Positions 32,403 through 41,146 of a stretch of 47,361 nucleotides of DNA are shown one piece after another; position 1 is the first letter of the stretch, and each line of letters starts with the position of its first letter. Under the pieces are notes generated by a model. The model saw only the letters and a program-made list of their open reading frames with translations, had not been told where the DNA came from and searched no databases. The translations under genes and the position numbers were made by a program. The stretch is taken from positions 1 to 47,361 of the forward strand of contig NZ_JAAGWG010000033.1 of NCBI RefSeq assembly GCF_010682065.1. Direction: 5' to 3'. The DNA comes from Blastococcus saxobsidens. Its GTDB lineage: Bacteria; Actinomycetota; Actinomycetes; Mycobacteriales; Geodermatophilaceae.

Positions 32403-34061
32403 TCAGTGCCCGCGGAAGGCCTCCTCCAGCCACCAGGACGGCTCGGTCCTGGTCACCTTCGCGTCGACCAGCAGCGGTGCGCTGCGGGGGCCGGCCAGCC
32501 AGGCGGCGACGCCGTCGAGGTCGCCCGGCTCCCGGACGGTCACCGCCTCGAACCCGTGGCCGCGGCCGATCGCGGCGAAGTCGGTCTCCGGGAACCGCAC
32601 CGTGTCCAGCGGGTGGCCGCCCGGGCCGAAGTGGTGCACCTCGGCGCCGTAGGCCGCGTCGTCGTAGACCACCACGACCATCGGCAGCTCGAGCCGGACG
32701 ACCGTCTCCAGCTCCGCGGCGCCCATCAGCGCGCCGCCGTCGCCGAGGGCCGCCACGGGCAGCCGGTCGGGCCGGGCCAGCGCCGCACCGATGGCCGTGG
32801 CCAGGCCGAGGCCCACGGACTGGAAGGCCTGGGTGAAGCAGAACCCGTGCTCGTCGGGCACGTCGAGGAACATGCTCGGGTAGCCCATGAAGTTGCCCGA
32901 GTCGACGGCCACCACCCGGTCGGCGGGGAGCAGGTCGTCGAGGGCCAGGGTGAGCGTGCGCGGGTCGACGAGCCCGGCTCCCCCGCCGTCGGCGAAGGGC
33001 TCGTCCCGCCAGCGGCCGCGCTCGGCGATCGCCCGCCGGACCTCGGGCGTCCGGTACCCGACGACCTCCGGCTCCTCGAGCAGCACCGCCGCGGCCCCGG
33101 CGACCAGCCGCACGTCACCCACCACCCCGAGGCCGACCGCGCGCTGCGCGCCGATGGCCCCGGGTTCGACGTCGACCTGGACGACGACGGCGTCGTCGGC
33201 GATGAGCCGGCCGTGCCGCATGGTCCACATGTTGAGCTGGCAGCCCCAGCCGACGATCAGGTCGGCACCGGAGATGAGCTCCGCCGCCAGCGGCGTGGCG
33301 AAACCGCCCGAGACGTCGAGGTCCCAGGCGCTGCCGCGGAACAGCCCCTTGGCCACCGCGGAGGTCGCCAGCAGGGCGCCGCAGCGGTCGGCGAGGTCCT
33401 CCAGGGCCATCCGCGCACCGGCACCCCGCGCACCCCGGCCGGCCACGAACACCGGCCGGCGGGCCCGGCGGAGGGCCGCCACGAGCGGTCCGACGTCGAC
33501 CTGACCGGCGGCGCCGGCCGGGGGCGCCACCTCGCGGGCCCCGTCGGGCACGGGCAGCTGCTGGACGTCCAGAGGCAGGTTGAGGACGACGACGCGCCGC
33601 TGGTCGCGGGCCGCCGCCACCGCAGCGGCCGCCTGCGCCTCCGCGTCGGCCGCCGAGGTCACCCGCATCGACAGCGCGCCCACGGCGGCGGCCAGCGCGG
33701 GCTGGTCGACGAAGAAGTTCGACCGCGGCGACGTCGCCTCGGCGGTGAGCACCACCAGCGGCGTCCGGCTCTTGGCCGCCTCGGTGATGCCGGTGAGCGC
33801 GTTGGTCAGCCCGCAGCCCTGGTGCAGGCTGACCGCCGCGACCCGTCCGCTGGTGCGCGCGAACGCGTCGGCCATCGTGGCCGCCCCGCCCTCGTGGCGG
33901 GCGGCCACGTACCGGGCGCCGGCCGCGACCATCGCGTTGGTCGCCACGAAGTTGCCGGATCCCACGACCCCGAACACGGTGTCGATCCCGCTCCGGACCA
34001 GCACCTCGCCGACCGCGGCGGCGACCGTCCGCGCCGGAGCGTCCCCGGGCGCCGCCGTCAT
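32403..34061 (-). CDS. ThDP-dependent enzyme, acetolactate synthase/benzoylformate decarboxylase-like
   Basis: A 552-residue enzyme with PYR (1-170), central (185-330) and PP (355-545) domains. The ThDP-activating Glu57 lies in ARHEGGA. The PP domain has GDGGALM with the downstream cofactor loop reading YDDAAYGAE; most relatives have Asn at the first of those Asp positions, which coordinates the metal. The family decarboxylates 2-oxo acids or ligates them. Its ATG overlaps the cyclase stop (ATGA), so both genes are coupled. Not the main ilvB: no ilvN follows. Confidence 0.86.
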   Translation of the reverse strand: MTAAPGDAPARTVAAAVGEVLVRSGIDTVFGVVGSGNFVATNAMVAAGARYVAARHEGGAATMADAFARTSGRVAAVSLHQGCGLTNALTGITEAAKSRTPLVVLTAEATSPRSNFFVDQPALAAAVGALSMRVTSAADAEAQAAAAVAAARDQRRVVVLNLPLDVQQLPVPDGAREVAPPAGAAGQVDVGPLVAALRRARRPVFVAGRGARGAGARMALEDLADRCGALLATSAVAKGLFRGSAWDLDVSGGFATPLAAELISGADLIVGWGCQLNMWTMRHGRLIADDAVVVQVDVEPGAIGAQRAVGLGVVGDVRLVAGAAAVLLEEPEVVGYRTPEVRRAIAERGRWRDEPFADGGGAGLVDPRTLTLALDDLLPADRVVAVDSGNFMGYPSMFLDVPDEHGFCFTQAFQSVGLGLATAIGAALARPDRLPVAALGDGGALMGAAELETVVRLELPMVVVVYDDAAYGAEVHHFGPGGHPLDTVRFPETDFAAIGRGHGFEAVTVREPGDLDGVAAWLAGPRSAPLLVDAKVTRTEPSWWLEEAFRGH

Positions 34062-34834
34062 CCCCGCTCGACCAGCGCCAGCACCCGCGACGGCGAGCCG
34101 GAGCCGCCGACGATCGGCAGGGGTGCGGCCACGACCAGCGCACCGGTGGGCGGCAGCTGCGCCAGGTTCTGCAGCTGGGTCAGCCCGTACTTGCCGCTGC
34201 CCATGAGCGAGGCGTGGCACGGGAAGGGCGGGTCGAACGAATGCGCCGCACCGGCGTCGGTGCCGACGGTCTCGACCCCGAGCCCCAGCACCCGGGACTC
34301 CTCGGCCAGCCACCGCGCGCAGTCGACCGACAGGCCGGGGGTGTGCGGGCCGGTGTCGTCGGCGTTGAGGAACTCCTGCTGGGACTCCGAGCGGGCGTCC
34401 CAGCCGGTGCGGAAGAGCAGCCAGCCGCCCTCGGGCAGCGGGCCGTGGGTGGCCTCCCACTGGCGGATGTGGTCGACCTCGAGCAGGAAGTCGGGGTCCG
34501 CGGCGGCCTGCTCGGAGAAGTCGAGCACCGCGGCGGGGGCGATCAGCCGGCGCGCCGGCACCGAGGCGACGTCCTCGCCGTCGCGGCCGGTGACCCAGTG
34601 GTTGGGCGCGTCGAAGTGGGTGCCGGTGTGCTCGCCGGTCCGGAGGTTGTTCCAGTACCAGGCCGGGCCGCGGTCGTCGTAGCGGCTGAGCTCCTCCAGC
34701 TGGAAAGTCGCCGTCTGCGCGAACTGCTCCGGGAGCTGGATGACCGGCGTCTCCGACGACAGCGGCGCGGTGAGGTCGACGACCTCGATCCGCGACGTGG
34801 CCAGGGCCTCGGCGAAGCTGGACAGGATCGACAT
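34058..34834 (-). CDS. Cyclase / kynurenine-formamidase-like metal hydrolase
   Basis: A 258-residue member of the cyclase family. The metal-binding motif HTGTHFDAPNHW at about residue 69 is intact, and GADP-like conserved segments follow as GVETVGTDAG and FPCHASLMGSGKYGLTQLQNL near 185-225. Members open amide or lactam rings or hydrate aryl compounds. The ATG at 34834 is preceded by GAAGGGA. With the downstream ThDP enzyme it forms a two-step unit, probably for catabolism of an aromatic or 2-oxo acid, which is inference. Confidence 0.87.
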   Translation of the reverse strand: MSILSSFAEALATSRIEVVDLTAPLSSETPVIQLPEQFAQTATFQLEELSRYDDRGPAWYWNNLRTGEHTGTHFDAPNHWVTGRDGEDVASVPARRLIAPAAVLDFSEQAAADPDFLLEVDHIRQWEATHGPLPEGGWLLFRTGWDARSESQQEFLNADDTGPHTPGLSVDCARWLAEESRVLGLGVETVGTDAGAAHSFDPPFPCHASLMGSGKYGLTQLQNLAQLPPTGALVVAAPLPIVGGSGSPSRVLALVERG

Positions 34835-34899
34835 CGCGGTCCCTTCGGGGGGCGGGCGGAACGGCGGACAGTCAAGCACGGTCCGCCGCTCCCGCCGGC

Positions 34900-35082
34900 T
34901 CAGCCCGCCTTGGGGATGATCAGCCAGAGGCCGATGTAGACCAGCTCGCCGACACCCACCAGGCCGAAGATCACGAAGCCCAGCCGCACGAGCCCGCGGG
35001 AGAGCCCGAACCGGTCGGCAAGGGCGGCGCAGACCCCCGCGATCATCTTTCCGGACCGTGGCCTGACCAGCGTCGACGTCAT
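34900..35082 (-). CDS. pspC: PspC-domain membrane protein
   Basis: A 60-residue protein with the PspC pattern: KMIAGVCAALADRFGLSRGLVRLGFVIF followed by one membrane helix and ending LWLIIPKAG. The family senses or responds to membrane stress. This is the shortest usual form, without the long C-terminal domain found in mycobacterial or Streptomyces PspC regulators. It diverges from a small membrane gene, 94 bases apart. Confidence 0.85.
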   Translation of the reverse strand: MTSTLVRPRSGKMIAGVCAALADRFGLSRGLVRLGFVIFGLVGVGELVYIGLWLIIPKAG

Positions 35083-35176
35083 GGTCCAGCCGTACCCGCG
35101 ATGCCTGGCCGGAACCCCGACGGGCCGGCCGGGAGACGCGGGGGCTGGTCCGCGGGTGGACGGGTAGGGCAGTCCG

Positions 35177-35371
35177 ATGGATGCAGTCTCGTTCGGAAAG
35201 GCCGGCCTCAAGGGCTGGCGCGCGAAGGTGGCCGACGCCGTGGCCGGACCGGTCGCCCGGCGCACGTCGGTCACCGACGACCAGGTGCGGGCCGCGATCG
35301 GGGCGCTGTTCCTGGCCCTGTCGGTCATGTACGTGGCGAAGGCGGTGAAGGACCTGGCGAGCAACCGCTGA
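35177..35371 (+). CDS. Small single-helix membrane protein
   Basis: A 64-residue protein: basic N-terminus, then a helix (about 38-56, IGALFLALSVMYVAKAV). The ATG at 35177 is six bases after TAGGGC, a leaderless-type -10. I do not recognise the family. Divergent to pspC, so it may belong to the same stress response. Confidence 0.65.
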   Translation: MDAVSFGKAGLKGWRAKVADAVAGPVARRTSVTDDQVRAAIGALFLALSVMYVAKAVKDLASNR

Positions 35372-35377
35372 CCCGGC

Positions 35378-36736
35378 TCAGCCCGCGAGGACCGCCCACC
35401 CGTGGGCGGGCAGCCGGACGCGGGCCCCGTCGGTGCCGGCGGCCAGGACGTCGGCCGCCCCGGCGAGCACCTCCCCGGCCCCCGCGGCCGGCAGCTCGGC
35501 GGGCCGCTCGCCGACCGAGAGCGCGACGAGCAGCCGCTCCCCCGCGCCGGACAGCTCGTAGACCAGCTGCTCGTTGGCCAGGTGCAGCGTCGTGGTGCGC
35601 GCGGTGTGCAGCCACCGGTGCCGGCGGCGCAGGCCGATCAGCTCCTGGTGCAGCCGGTAGGTGGGCAGCCCCAGGTCGGAGAGCTCCTCCGGGCCGGCCG
35701 GGAAGGGCGGGCGGACGGCGTCGTCGCCCCCGGCCCGGTCCTCCTTGACCCCCCGGAAGGCGTGCTCGTCGCCGGCGTAGACCGCCGGCGTCCCCCCGGT
35801 CGTGAGCAGCGCGACCAGCGCGTGCGGGATGTGCCGCTCGTCGCCCAGCCGGCTGGCGATGCGGGTGACGTCGTGGTTGCCGACGAACGTGTAGGGCGTG
35901 AAGTGCTCGAGGTGGCCCGTGTGCCGGGTCAGCGCGGCGTCGAGCTCGAAGAAGTTCGCGTCGTTCAGCGAGCTCCAGATCGCCTTCCACAACTCGTACT
36001 GCGTGACGGCGTCCAGGTGTCCGTCGGCGACCACCCGGGCGTAGTCGCCGTGGATGACCTCGCCCATCAGGTAGGCATCGGGGTGCCGGGCGCGCACCCG
36101 GTCGGCCACCTGCGCCCAGAACGAGGTGGGGACGGCGTAGGCGGCGTCCAGCCGCCACCCGTCGGCGCCCCGGTCGAGCCAGTGGCACATCACCTCCACG
36201 ACGTGGTCGAGCACGGCCGGCGAGCCGTGGTCCAGGGCGACGAGGTGGGAGTGGCCCTCGAAGTCGTCGTGGTCGGGTTCGACGCCAGGCCGCCATGCGT
36301 CCGCCCCGCCCGGCCACCGCAGCCGGAACCAGGAGGCGGTCGCCGCCGACGGTCCCTGCTCCAGGACCGCCCGGAAGGCGGGGTGCCCGCGGCCGACGTG
36401 GTTGAAGACGCCGTCCAGCAGCACCCGCAGGCCGCGCTCGCGGCACCCGGCGACCAGGGCGTCGAAGTCCCCGTCGTCGCCCAGTCGCGGGTCGATGCGC
36501 AGGTGGTCGACGGTGTCGTAGCCGTGGGTGGTGGAGTCGAAGACCGGCCCCAGCGCCAGCCCCGAGGCCCCGAGCCGGACGGCGTGGTCGAGCCAGCCGG
36601 TCAGGTGGGCCAGCCGGTGGCGGACGGGGGCGCCGGGCTCGCTGCGCTGCTCCGCGCCGACGAACCCCAGCGGGTACACGTGCCACCAGATGGCGTCCCG
36701 GACCCACTCCGGTCCATCGGTGCGCGGGGCGCTCAT
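35378..36736 (-). CDS. GH13 alpha-amylase-family glycosidase
   Basis: A 452-residue cytoplasmic enzyme. The barrel opens [13 protein letters not shown] and carries catalytic Asp197 in GWRLDAAY, Glu226 in LMGEVIHGD and Asp289 in VGNHDVTR; region I is [13 protein letters not shown]. The lengths and motifs differ clearly from the glucosidase at 7.4 kb, resembling the cyclomaltodextrinase/maltogenic type. No signal peptide, so it acts on imported or stored glucans. ATG 36736 follows a CAGCAT hexamer by seven bases. Confidence 0.9.
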   Translation of the reverse strand: MSAPRTDGPEWVRDAIWWHVYPLGFVGAEQRSEPGAPVRHRLAHLTGWLDHAVRLGASGLALGPVFDSTTHGYDTVDHLRIDPRLGDDGDFDALVAGCRERGLRVLLDGVFNHVGRGHPAFRAVLEQGPSAATASWFRLRWPGGADAWRPGVEPDHDDFEGHSHLVALDHGSPAVLDHVVEVMCHWLDRGADGWRLDAAYAVPTSFWAQVADRVRARHPDAYLMGEVIHGDYARVVADGHLDAVTQYELWKAIWSSLNDANFFELDAALTRHTGHLEHFTPYTFVGNHDVTRIASRLGDERHIPHALVALLTTGGTPAVYAGDEHAFRGVKEDRAGGDDAVRPPFPAGPEELSDLGLPTYRLHQELIGLRRRHRWLHTARTTTLHLANEQLVYELSGAGERLLVALSVGERPAELPAAGAGEVLAGAADVLAAGTDGARVRLPAHGWAVLAG

Positions 36737-36823
36737 GCCCGCGATGCTGCCGCACACCGGGACCACCCCGCAGCGGCGGGGGCCGCACCGGAGCGGGCGG
36801 CGACACACGCCGGAGGGGGGCCC

Positions 36824-36852
36824 TGGCCAAGATCGCCAACGCGGGGTAGTGT
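36824..36852 (+). promoter_or_regulatory. Promoter of cold-shock gene
   Basis: TGGCCA (36824-36829) and TAGTGT (36847-36852) are separated by 17 bases. Transcription near 36859 would give an approximately 145-base leader before the ATG at 37004, a long 5'UTR as in many cold-shock genes. Confidence 0.5.
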
Positions 36853-37003
36853 CCTCCCTGGTCGCTGTTGCGCCTCTGCTTTCGTTCTTGAACGTCCGCA
36901 GTCGTCTCTGCCTGACGTTCCTCTCGGTCCTGCCGGTCGGTGCGGCGGCCCCGCACCCGGTACGTACCTGTGCGGACACCTCCCAGCACGGAATGAGAAC
37001 GAC

Positions 37004-37207
37004 ATGGCTCAGGGCACTGTGAAGTGGTTCAACGCGGAGAAGGGCTTCGGGTTCATCGCCCAGGACGGCGGCGGCGCCGACGTCTTCTGCCACTACTCCG
37101 CCATCGCGAGTGACGGCTACCGTTCGCTCGACGAGGGCCAGCAGGTGGAGTTCGACGTCACGCAGGGCCAGAAGGGCCCCCAGGCGGAGAACGTCCGCCC
37201 GATCTGA
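37004..37207 (+). CDS. Cold-shock protein CspA family
   Basis: A 67-residue single-OB-fold RNA/DNA-binding protein. RNP1 (KGFGFI at 13-18) and RNP2 (DVFCHYSAI near 27-35, with Cys in place of the more common Val) are intact. Length is standard. It acts as an RNA chaperone in the cytoplasm. The long leader and the strong hairpin downstream make it a single-gene transcript. No clear Shine-Dalgarno precedes the ATG (GAATGAGAACGAC). Confidence 0.95.
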   Translation: MAQGTVKWFNAEKGFGFIAQDGGGADVFCHYSAIASDGYRSLDEGQQVEFDVTQGQKGPQAENVRPI

Positions 37208-37219
37208 TCGGGTAACACG

Positions 37220-37252
37220 AAGGGGTCACGGCGCAGCGCGCCGTGGCCCCTT
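37220..37252 (+). terminator. Hairpin terminator of cold-shock gene
   Basis: A 15-pair stem with one G-T pair (37220-37234 with 37238-37252) around a three-base loop, ending in CCCCTTT. It lies 12 bases after the stop codon and has a short T run, so it is the best intrinsic terminator in the window. Confidence 0.85.
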
Positions 37253-37313
37253 TCGCCTGTCCGGCCCGGACCAGGCGTAGCGTCGAGCACGACACCGAGG
37301 GGACCCCATCGCC

Positions 37314-37544
37314 ATGCACGTCGGACGTTGCGCGGAAGCCCATCTCGGCTGTCCCTGCCGGGGCGACGAGGCCATCCACGAGGAGCGGTCCCGCGAACTG
37401 AGCGAGGCCCGCGCCACCGCCGACCTGACGGTCGAGTGCCCCGAGTGCGGCTCCCCGACCACCCCGCTGAGCATCGTCTCGTGGGGCAACTGCCGGGCCT
37501 GCCGCACCGCGCACTCCCGCTCCACGCACCCACTGCGCTGGTAG
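37314..37544 (+). CDS. Small zinc-ribbon protein
   Basis: A 76-residue protein with Cys42-x2-Cys45 and Cys60-x2-Cys63, a zinc-ribbon arrangement, plus Cys6, Cys13 and Cys15 near the N-terminus. Residues 21-36 are a charged helix. The ATG has GAGGGG at 37298-37303 and a TAGCGT -10 at 37278-37283. Family unknown to me. Confidence 0.7.
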   Translation: MHVGRCAEAHLGCPCRGDEAIHEERSRELSEARATADLTVECPECGSPTTPLSIVSWGNCRACRTAHSRSTHPLRW

Positions 37545-37670
37545 TCGCACCACCCCTGAGCCGCTGCGTCGCGGGTGTCCGTCACCTCGCCATGCAGCGT
37601 CCCCGGCGGGACGTCGCCGTCGCCACTGCAGCGGTCGGTGACGGCGTCCTGCCGGGGAACCACCCGTCCC

Positions 37671-38450
37671 TCAAGGCCGGGCGAACCACTCCACGGCCGC
37701 GCGTGCCAGCTCCGGCGGCAGCGTGTGCGGCCCCGCGAACTCGCGGTACGTGACGTCGTAGCCCTCGTCCCGCAGGGCGGGCACGATCCGCCGGCTGGTC
37801 CGGTCGACGGGCAGGACGGTGTCGTCCTCCCCGTGGGTGAGGAACACCTCCGGCGTCCCCGATCGCGGCGCGGGCGGCACGTAGCCCGGTGAGAAGGCCA
37901 TGACCCGGGAGAAGAGCCGGCCGTTGGCCAGTCCCAGCCCGAGGGCGTACGAGGCGCCGTCGGAGAAGCCGGCGATCCCGATCCGTCCGGGATCGACCGG
38001 CAGCTCGGTGAACACCTGCCGCAGCGCCCGGTCGAGGCGGGCGACGTCCGGGCCGTAGGTCCCACCGACGGCGTCCCACGTGGGTCCCCGCGAGCCCGGT
38101 GCCAGTACGACCACGCCGAGTTCGTCGGCCGGTCCGCGGAGCAGCTCCAGCCCCGCCTGCGGGCTCCCCCCGGCTCCGTGCAGGCTGACGACCAGCGGCA
38201 GCGGCCTCCCCGCCGCCCCGGCCGGGGGCACGTGCAGCAACGGGTCCGGCTCCGCCCCGAGGTCCAGCGCCCGGGTCCCGGGCGCGGGTGCGGTGGCCAC
38301 GGCCGGCGCACCCGGCCGGGCGGACAACCGCGCCGGCTCCGCTCCCCTGCCGTCCCCGGATCGGCCCGGGGACCGCACGGTGCAACCGGCGAGCAGGACG
38401 GCCACCGCCGGGCCCGCACCGCCCGCCAGCAGCGCTCGACGGGTGGGCAC
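37671..38450 (-). CDS. Lipoprotein esterase (PHB depolymerase/feruloyl-esterase-like)
   Basis: A 259-residue exported hydrolase. The signal has TRRALLAGGAG and lipobox LLAGC; after a Gly/Ala linker the catalytic domain (about 80-259) has LVVSLHGAGGSP, nucleophile GFSDGAS, Asp in HGEDDTVLP and His in AGPHTLP. The GTG start at 38450 follows AGGAGGG. The family cleaves esters of polymers or phenolics. Divergent from the SpoIIE phosphatase, with 172 bases between. Confidence 0.85.
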   Translation of the reverse strand: MPTRRALLAGGAGPAVAVLLAGCTVRSPGRSGDGRGAEPARLSARPGAPAVATAPAPGTRALDLGAEPDPLLHVPPAGAAGRPLPLVVSLHGAGGSPQAGLELLRGPADELGVVVLAPGSRGPTWDAVGGTYGPDVARLDRALRQVFTELPVDPGRIGIAGFSDGASYALGLGLANGRLFSRVMAFSPGYVPPAPRSGTPEVFLTHGEDDTVLPVDRTSRRIVPALRDEGYDVTYREFAGPHTLPPELARAAVEWFARP

Positions 38451-38622
38451 GGTTCCCTCCTGCACGTCCGGAGATGCCGGGACCGGTCCGGTGGCCGCTG
38501 ACGGGGTGGGCCTGCCGTGCCCCGGGGCCGGGCCGGGGAAACGGGCGGTGCGGGCTGCCCGACGGGCGGCAGGGGAGGATGACTGCGCCCCGGGCCGACG
38601 ACGAGACAGCAGGAGGAGCGGC

Positions 38623-40392
38623 GTGATCCCCCAGCTGCGCGAGCCCGACTTCCGCCGGGTGCTCGACGCGGCCCCGACACCGATCCTGCTGCTCACCCCG
38701 GACCTCGTCATCGTCTACGCCAACCGGGCGCGGCTGGAGGAGACCGCGACGACGCTCGAGGGCACGGTCGGCCGGCATCTCTTCGACGTCTTCCCGCTCA
38801 ACCCCGACGATCCGACGGCCGACGGCCCCGGGAACCTCCGGGCGTCCCTGGAGCAGGCGCGCGACACCGGGCAGCCGCACACCATGCCGATCCAGAAGTA
38901 CGACATCGCGCTGCCCGACGGCAGCTACGTGGAGCGGTTCTGGAGTCCGCGCAACGTCCCGATCCTGGACGACGACGGCACGGTGGTGCTGCTGCTGCAC
39001 CGCGCCGACGACATCACCGAGTACGTCCGCGACCGCGACGCCGGCGGCGCGGAGGCGGCCAGGCGGCAGGAGTGGCGCGATCGCGTGGCGCAGGTCGAGT
39101 CCGACCTGTTCGCGCGCACCCGGGAGCTCGAGCAGCGCAACGCGGAGCTGCGGGCGCTCACCGAGCGGGAGCAGCGCACCGCACGGTCCCTGGCCGGGCT
39201 GGCCCGCACCGTCTCGGCCCTCGCCGCGGCGGAGACGCGCGACGACCTGTTCCGGCTGCTGGCCGACCACGGCGGCCCGGGGCTGTCGGCCGACCTGCTG
39301 GCCGCCGCGCTCGTGCTCCCGGGCGGCTCGGAGCTGGCGGTCGTCGACGGCGGTTCGGTCACCCGGCGGATCCCGGCGGGCTCCGCCTCGCCCCTGGCCG
39401 TCGCGGCGGCCGGCCGGCCGGTCCTCGTCCCCTCCGCCGAGCTCGCCCCCGACGCGCCGCCCCCGGACGCCGGGCTCCGGGCATGGGCGGCGCTGCCGCT
39501 GCGGACCGGGGAGCGGGCGCTCGGCTCGCTGCTCGTCGGCTGGCGGCGCCCGCACCCCCTGGAGCCCGACGACGTCCGGGTGCTCCGGGCGTTCGCCGAC
39601 CAGTGCGGTCAGGCGCTGGACCGGGTCGGCCGGCTGGAGAGCGAGCGCCGGGCGGCCCGGGCCACCCGCAGCCTCGCCGAGACGCTGCAGCGGTCGCTGC
39701 TGACCGAACCACCGCAGCTCGACGGACTCGACATCGCGGTGCGCTACCGGCCGGCGGCGCGCGAGGCGGAGGTCGGCGGGGACTGGTACGACGCGTTCCT
39801 GAGCCCTGACGGCGCCACCACCCTGGTGGTCGGCGACGTCACCGGGCACGACCGGGACGCCGCCGCGGTCATGGGTCAGCTGCGCAACCTGCTGCGCGGC
39901 ATCGCCCACGCCCTGGACGGCGACCCGGCGCAGGTCCTCACCGTCCTCGACCAGGCGGTGGCCGACCTCGGCGTCGGGAGCCTGGCGACGGCGCTCGTGG
40001 CCCGGGTCGAGCGGCCGGCCGACGACGGACCGCTGCTGCTCCGCTGGTCCAACGCCGGGCATCCACCTCCGCTCCTGCTCGGCCCGGACGGCGAGGTGGA
40101 GCTGCTGGGGCGCCCGCGGAACCTGCTGCTCGGGGTGCGCCCGGGGAGCCCGCGGCAGTCGCACGCCCTGCCGCTGCCCGCCGGCTCGACCGTCGTGCTC
40201 TACACCGACGGCCTGGTCGAGCGCCGGGGCGCGACGCTGGACGACGGGCTCGACGCGCTCACCGCGGCCGCGCGCGACCTGCACCGCACCCCGGTCGCGC
40301 AGATCTGCGACGCGCTGCTGACCCGGACCGCGCCGGACTTCACCGACGACGTGGCACTGCTGGTGCTGCGGGTGGCAGAGGACGCCGGGTAG
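38623..40392 (+). CDS. PAS-GAF-SpoIIE family protein phosphatase
   Basis: A 589-residue cytoplasmic sensor phosphatase. A PAS-like domain (10-135) is followed by a coiled coil (140-190), a GAF domain (190-340) and a PP2C-type phosphatase (350-589) with GGDWYD at 385-390, GDVTGHD at 404-410 and DDVALL at 575-580. Such proteins dephosphorylate anti-anti-sigma (STAS) proteins and so activate a sigma factor. The start is GTG at 38623 after AGGAGG. A STAS gene lies at 44.4 kb, but it lacks the phospho-Ser. Confidence 0.93.
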   Translation: MIPQLREPDFRRVLDAAPTPILLLTPDLVIVYANRARLEETATTLEGTVGRHLFDVFPLNPDDPTADGPGNLRASLEQARDTGQPHTMPIQKYDIALPDGSYVERFWSPRNVPILDDDGTVVLLLHRADDITEYVRDRDAGGAEAARRQEWRDRVAQVESDLFARTRELEQRNAELRALTEREQRTARSLAGLARTVSALAAAETRDDLFRLLADHGGPGLSADLLAAALVLPGGSELAVVDGGSVTRRIPAGSASPLAVAAAGRPVLVPSAELAPDAPPPDAGLRAWAALPLRTGERALGSLLVGWRRPHPLEPDDVRVLRAFADQCGQALDRVGRLESERRAARATRSLAETLQRSLLTEPPQLDGLDIAVRYRPAAREAEVGGDWYDAFLSPDGATTLVVGDVTGHDRDAAAVMGQLRNLLRGIAHALDGDPAQVLTVLDQAVADLGVGSLATALVARVERPADDGPLLLRWSNAGHPPPLLLGPDGEVELLGRPRNLLLGVRPGSPRQSHALPLPAGSTVVLYTDGLVERRGATLDDGLDALTAAARDLHRTPVAQICDALLTRTAPDFTDDVALLVLRVAEDAG

Positions 40393-40396
40393 CCGC

Positions 40397-40837
40397 TCAG
40401 AGGCCGACGGCGACCGTCGCGGCCAGCTCGCGGACACCCTCCAGGTCCGCCGGCGACGGTGCACCGGTCAGGCTCAGCGGCGCGGCGACCCGCTTCCAGC
40501 GCAGCGCCTCGGTGATCCGCTCGATGCTCCGCAGCGCCCCCGCGGTGTCGTCGTTGCCGTGCACGTACACGCCGTAGGCCAGCCCGGCCGTGGCGTCCAG
40601 GCAGGGGTAGTACACCGTGTCGAAGAAGTGCTTGAGCGCCCCGGACATGTAGCCGATGTTCGCCGGCGTGCCCAGCAGCACGCCGTCGGCTGCCAGCAGG
40701 TCGGCCGGGCCCGCCGACAGCGCCGGCCGCAGGGACAGCTCGACGTCGTCGACCATCGCGGCTCCCTCCTTCACCGCCTCCAGCACCGCCTGCAGCGCGG
40801 GCGAGGGTGTGTGGTGGACGACCAGCAGGCGGGGCAT
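40397..40837 (-). CDS. Flavodoxin-like FMN reductase
   Basis: A 146-residue short flavodoxin-fold protein: RLLVVHHTPSPALQ (phosphate loop), LLGTPANIGYMSGALKHFFDTVY at about 54-77 (partly binding FMN), and HGNDDTAGALRSIERI. It resembles the NAD(P)H-dependent FMN reductases/flavodoxins without a large lid. A GACAAT -10 precedes the ATG by six bases. Divergent from the YciI gene, 33 bases apart. Confidence 0.82.
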   Translation of the reverse strand: MPRLLVVHHTPSPALQAVLEAVKEGAAMVDDVELSLRPALSAGPADLLAADGVLLGTPANIGYMSGALKHFFDTVYYPCLDATAGLAYGVYVHGNDDTAGALRSIERITEALRWKRVAAPLSLTGAPSPADLEGVRELAATVAVGL

Positions 40838-40843
40838 CCCGGC

Positions 40844-40865
40844 ATTGTCGCCGTCGTGCCAGGGT
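40844..40865. promoter_or_regulatory. Overlapping divergent leaderless -10 pair
   Basis: The minus-strand GACAAT (40844-40849) serves the FMN reductase, and CAGGGT (40860-40865) on the plus strand precedes the YciI ATG by five bases. Both starts lie only 33 bases apart, so each gene's -35 must fall in or at the start of the other's coding region. Confidence 0.45.
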
Positions 40866-40870
40866 GGGGC

Positions 40871-41140
40871 ATGCACCTGGTCCTCGAGTACACGCTGGCC
40901 GACGACTACCTGGAGCGCCGGGACGCCGTCCGCGAGGAGCACCTGGCGATGCTCCGGGAGGCGCACGACCGGGGCGAGCTGCTGCTCGCCGGCGCGCTCC
41001 CCGATCCCTTCGACCGCGCCCTGCTGGTGTGGACGGCGCCGCGCGAGGTCGTCGAACGGTTCGCCGCCGCGGACCCCTACGTCACCCGGGGCGTCGTGAC
41101 CGGCTGGACCATCCGCACCTGGAACGTCGTCGTCGGCTGA
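40871..41140 (+). CDS. YciI-like protein
   Basis: An 89-residue ferredoxin-like protein. REEHLAMLREAHDRGELLLAGALPDP and later AADPYVTRGVV match the YciI/YCII family, including the His and Asp of its proposed active site. Function is unresolved. Leaderless-type ATG at 40871. Confidence 0.88.
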   Translation: MHLVLEYTLADDYLERRDAVREEHLAMLREAHDRGELLLAGALPDPFDRALLVWTAPREVVERFAAADPYVTRGVVTGWTIRTWNVVVG

Positions 41141-41146
41141 GCGCGG

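Noticed and set aside
37582..40464. A 960-codon open frame on the minus strand
   Set aside because: It is the shadow of the SpoIIE phosphatase and esterase genes; no domain or ribosome site.
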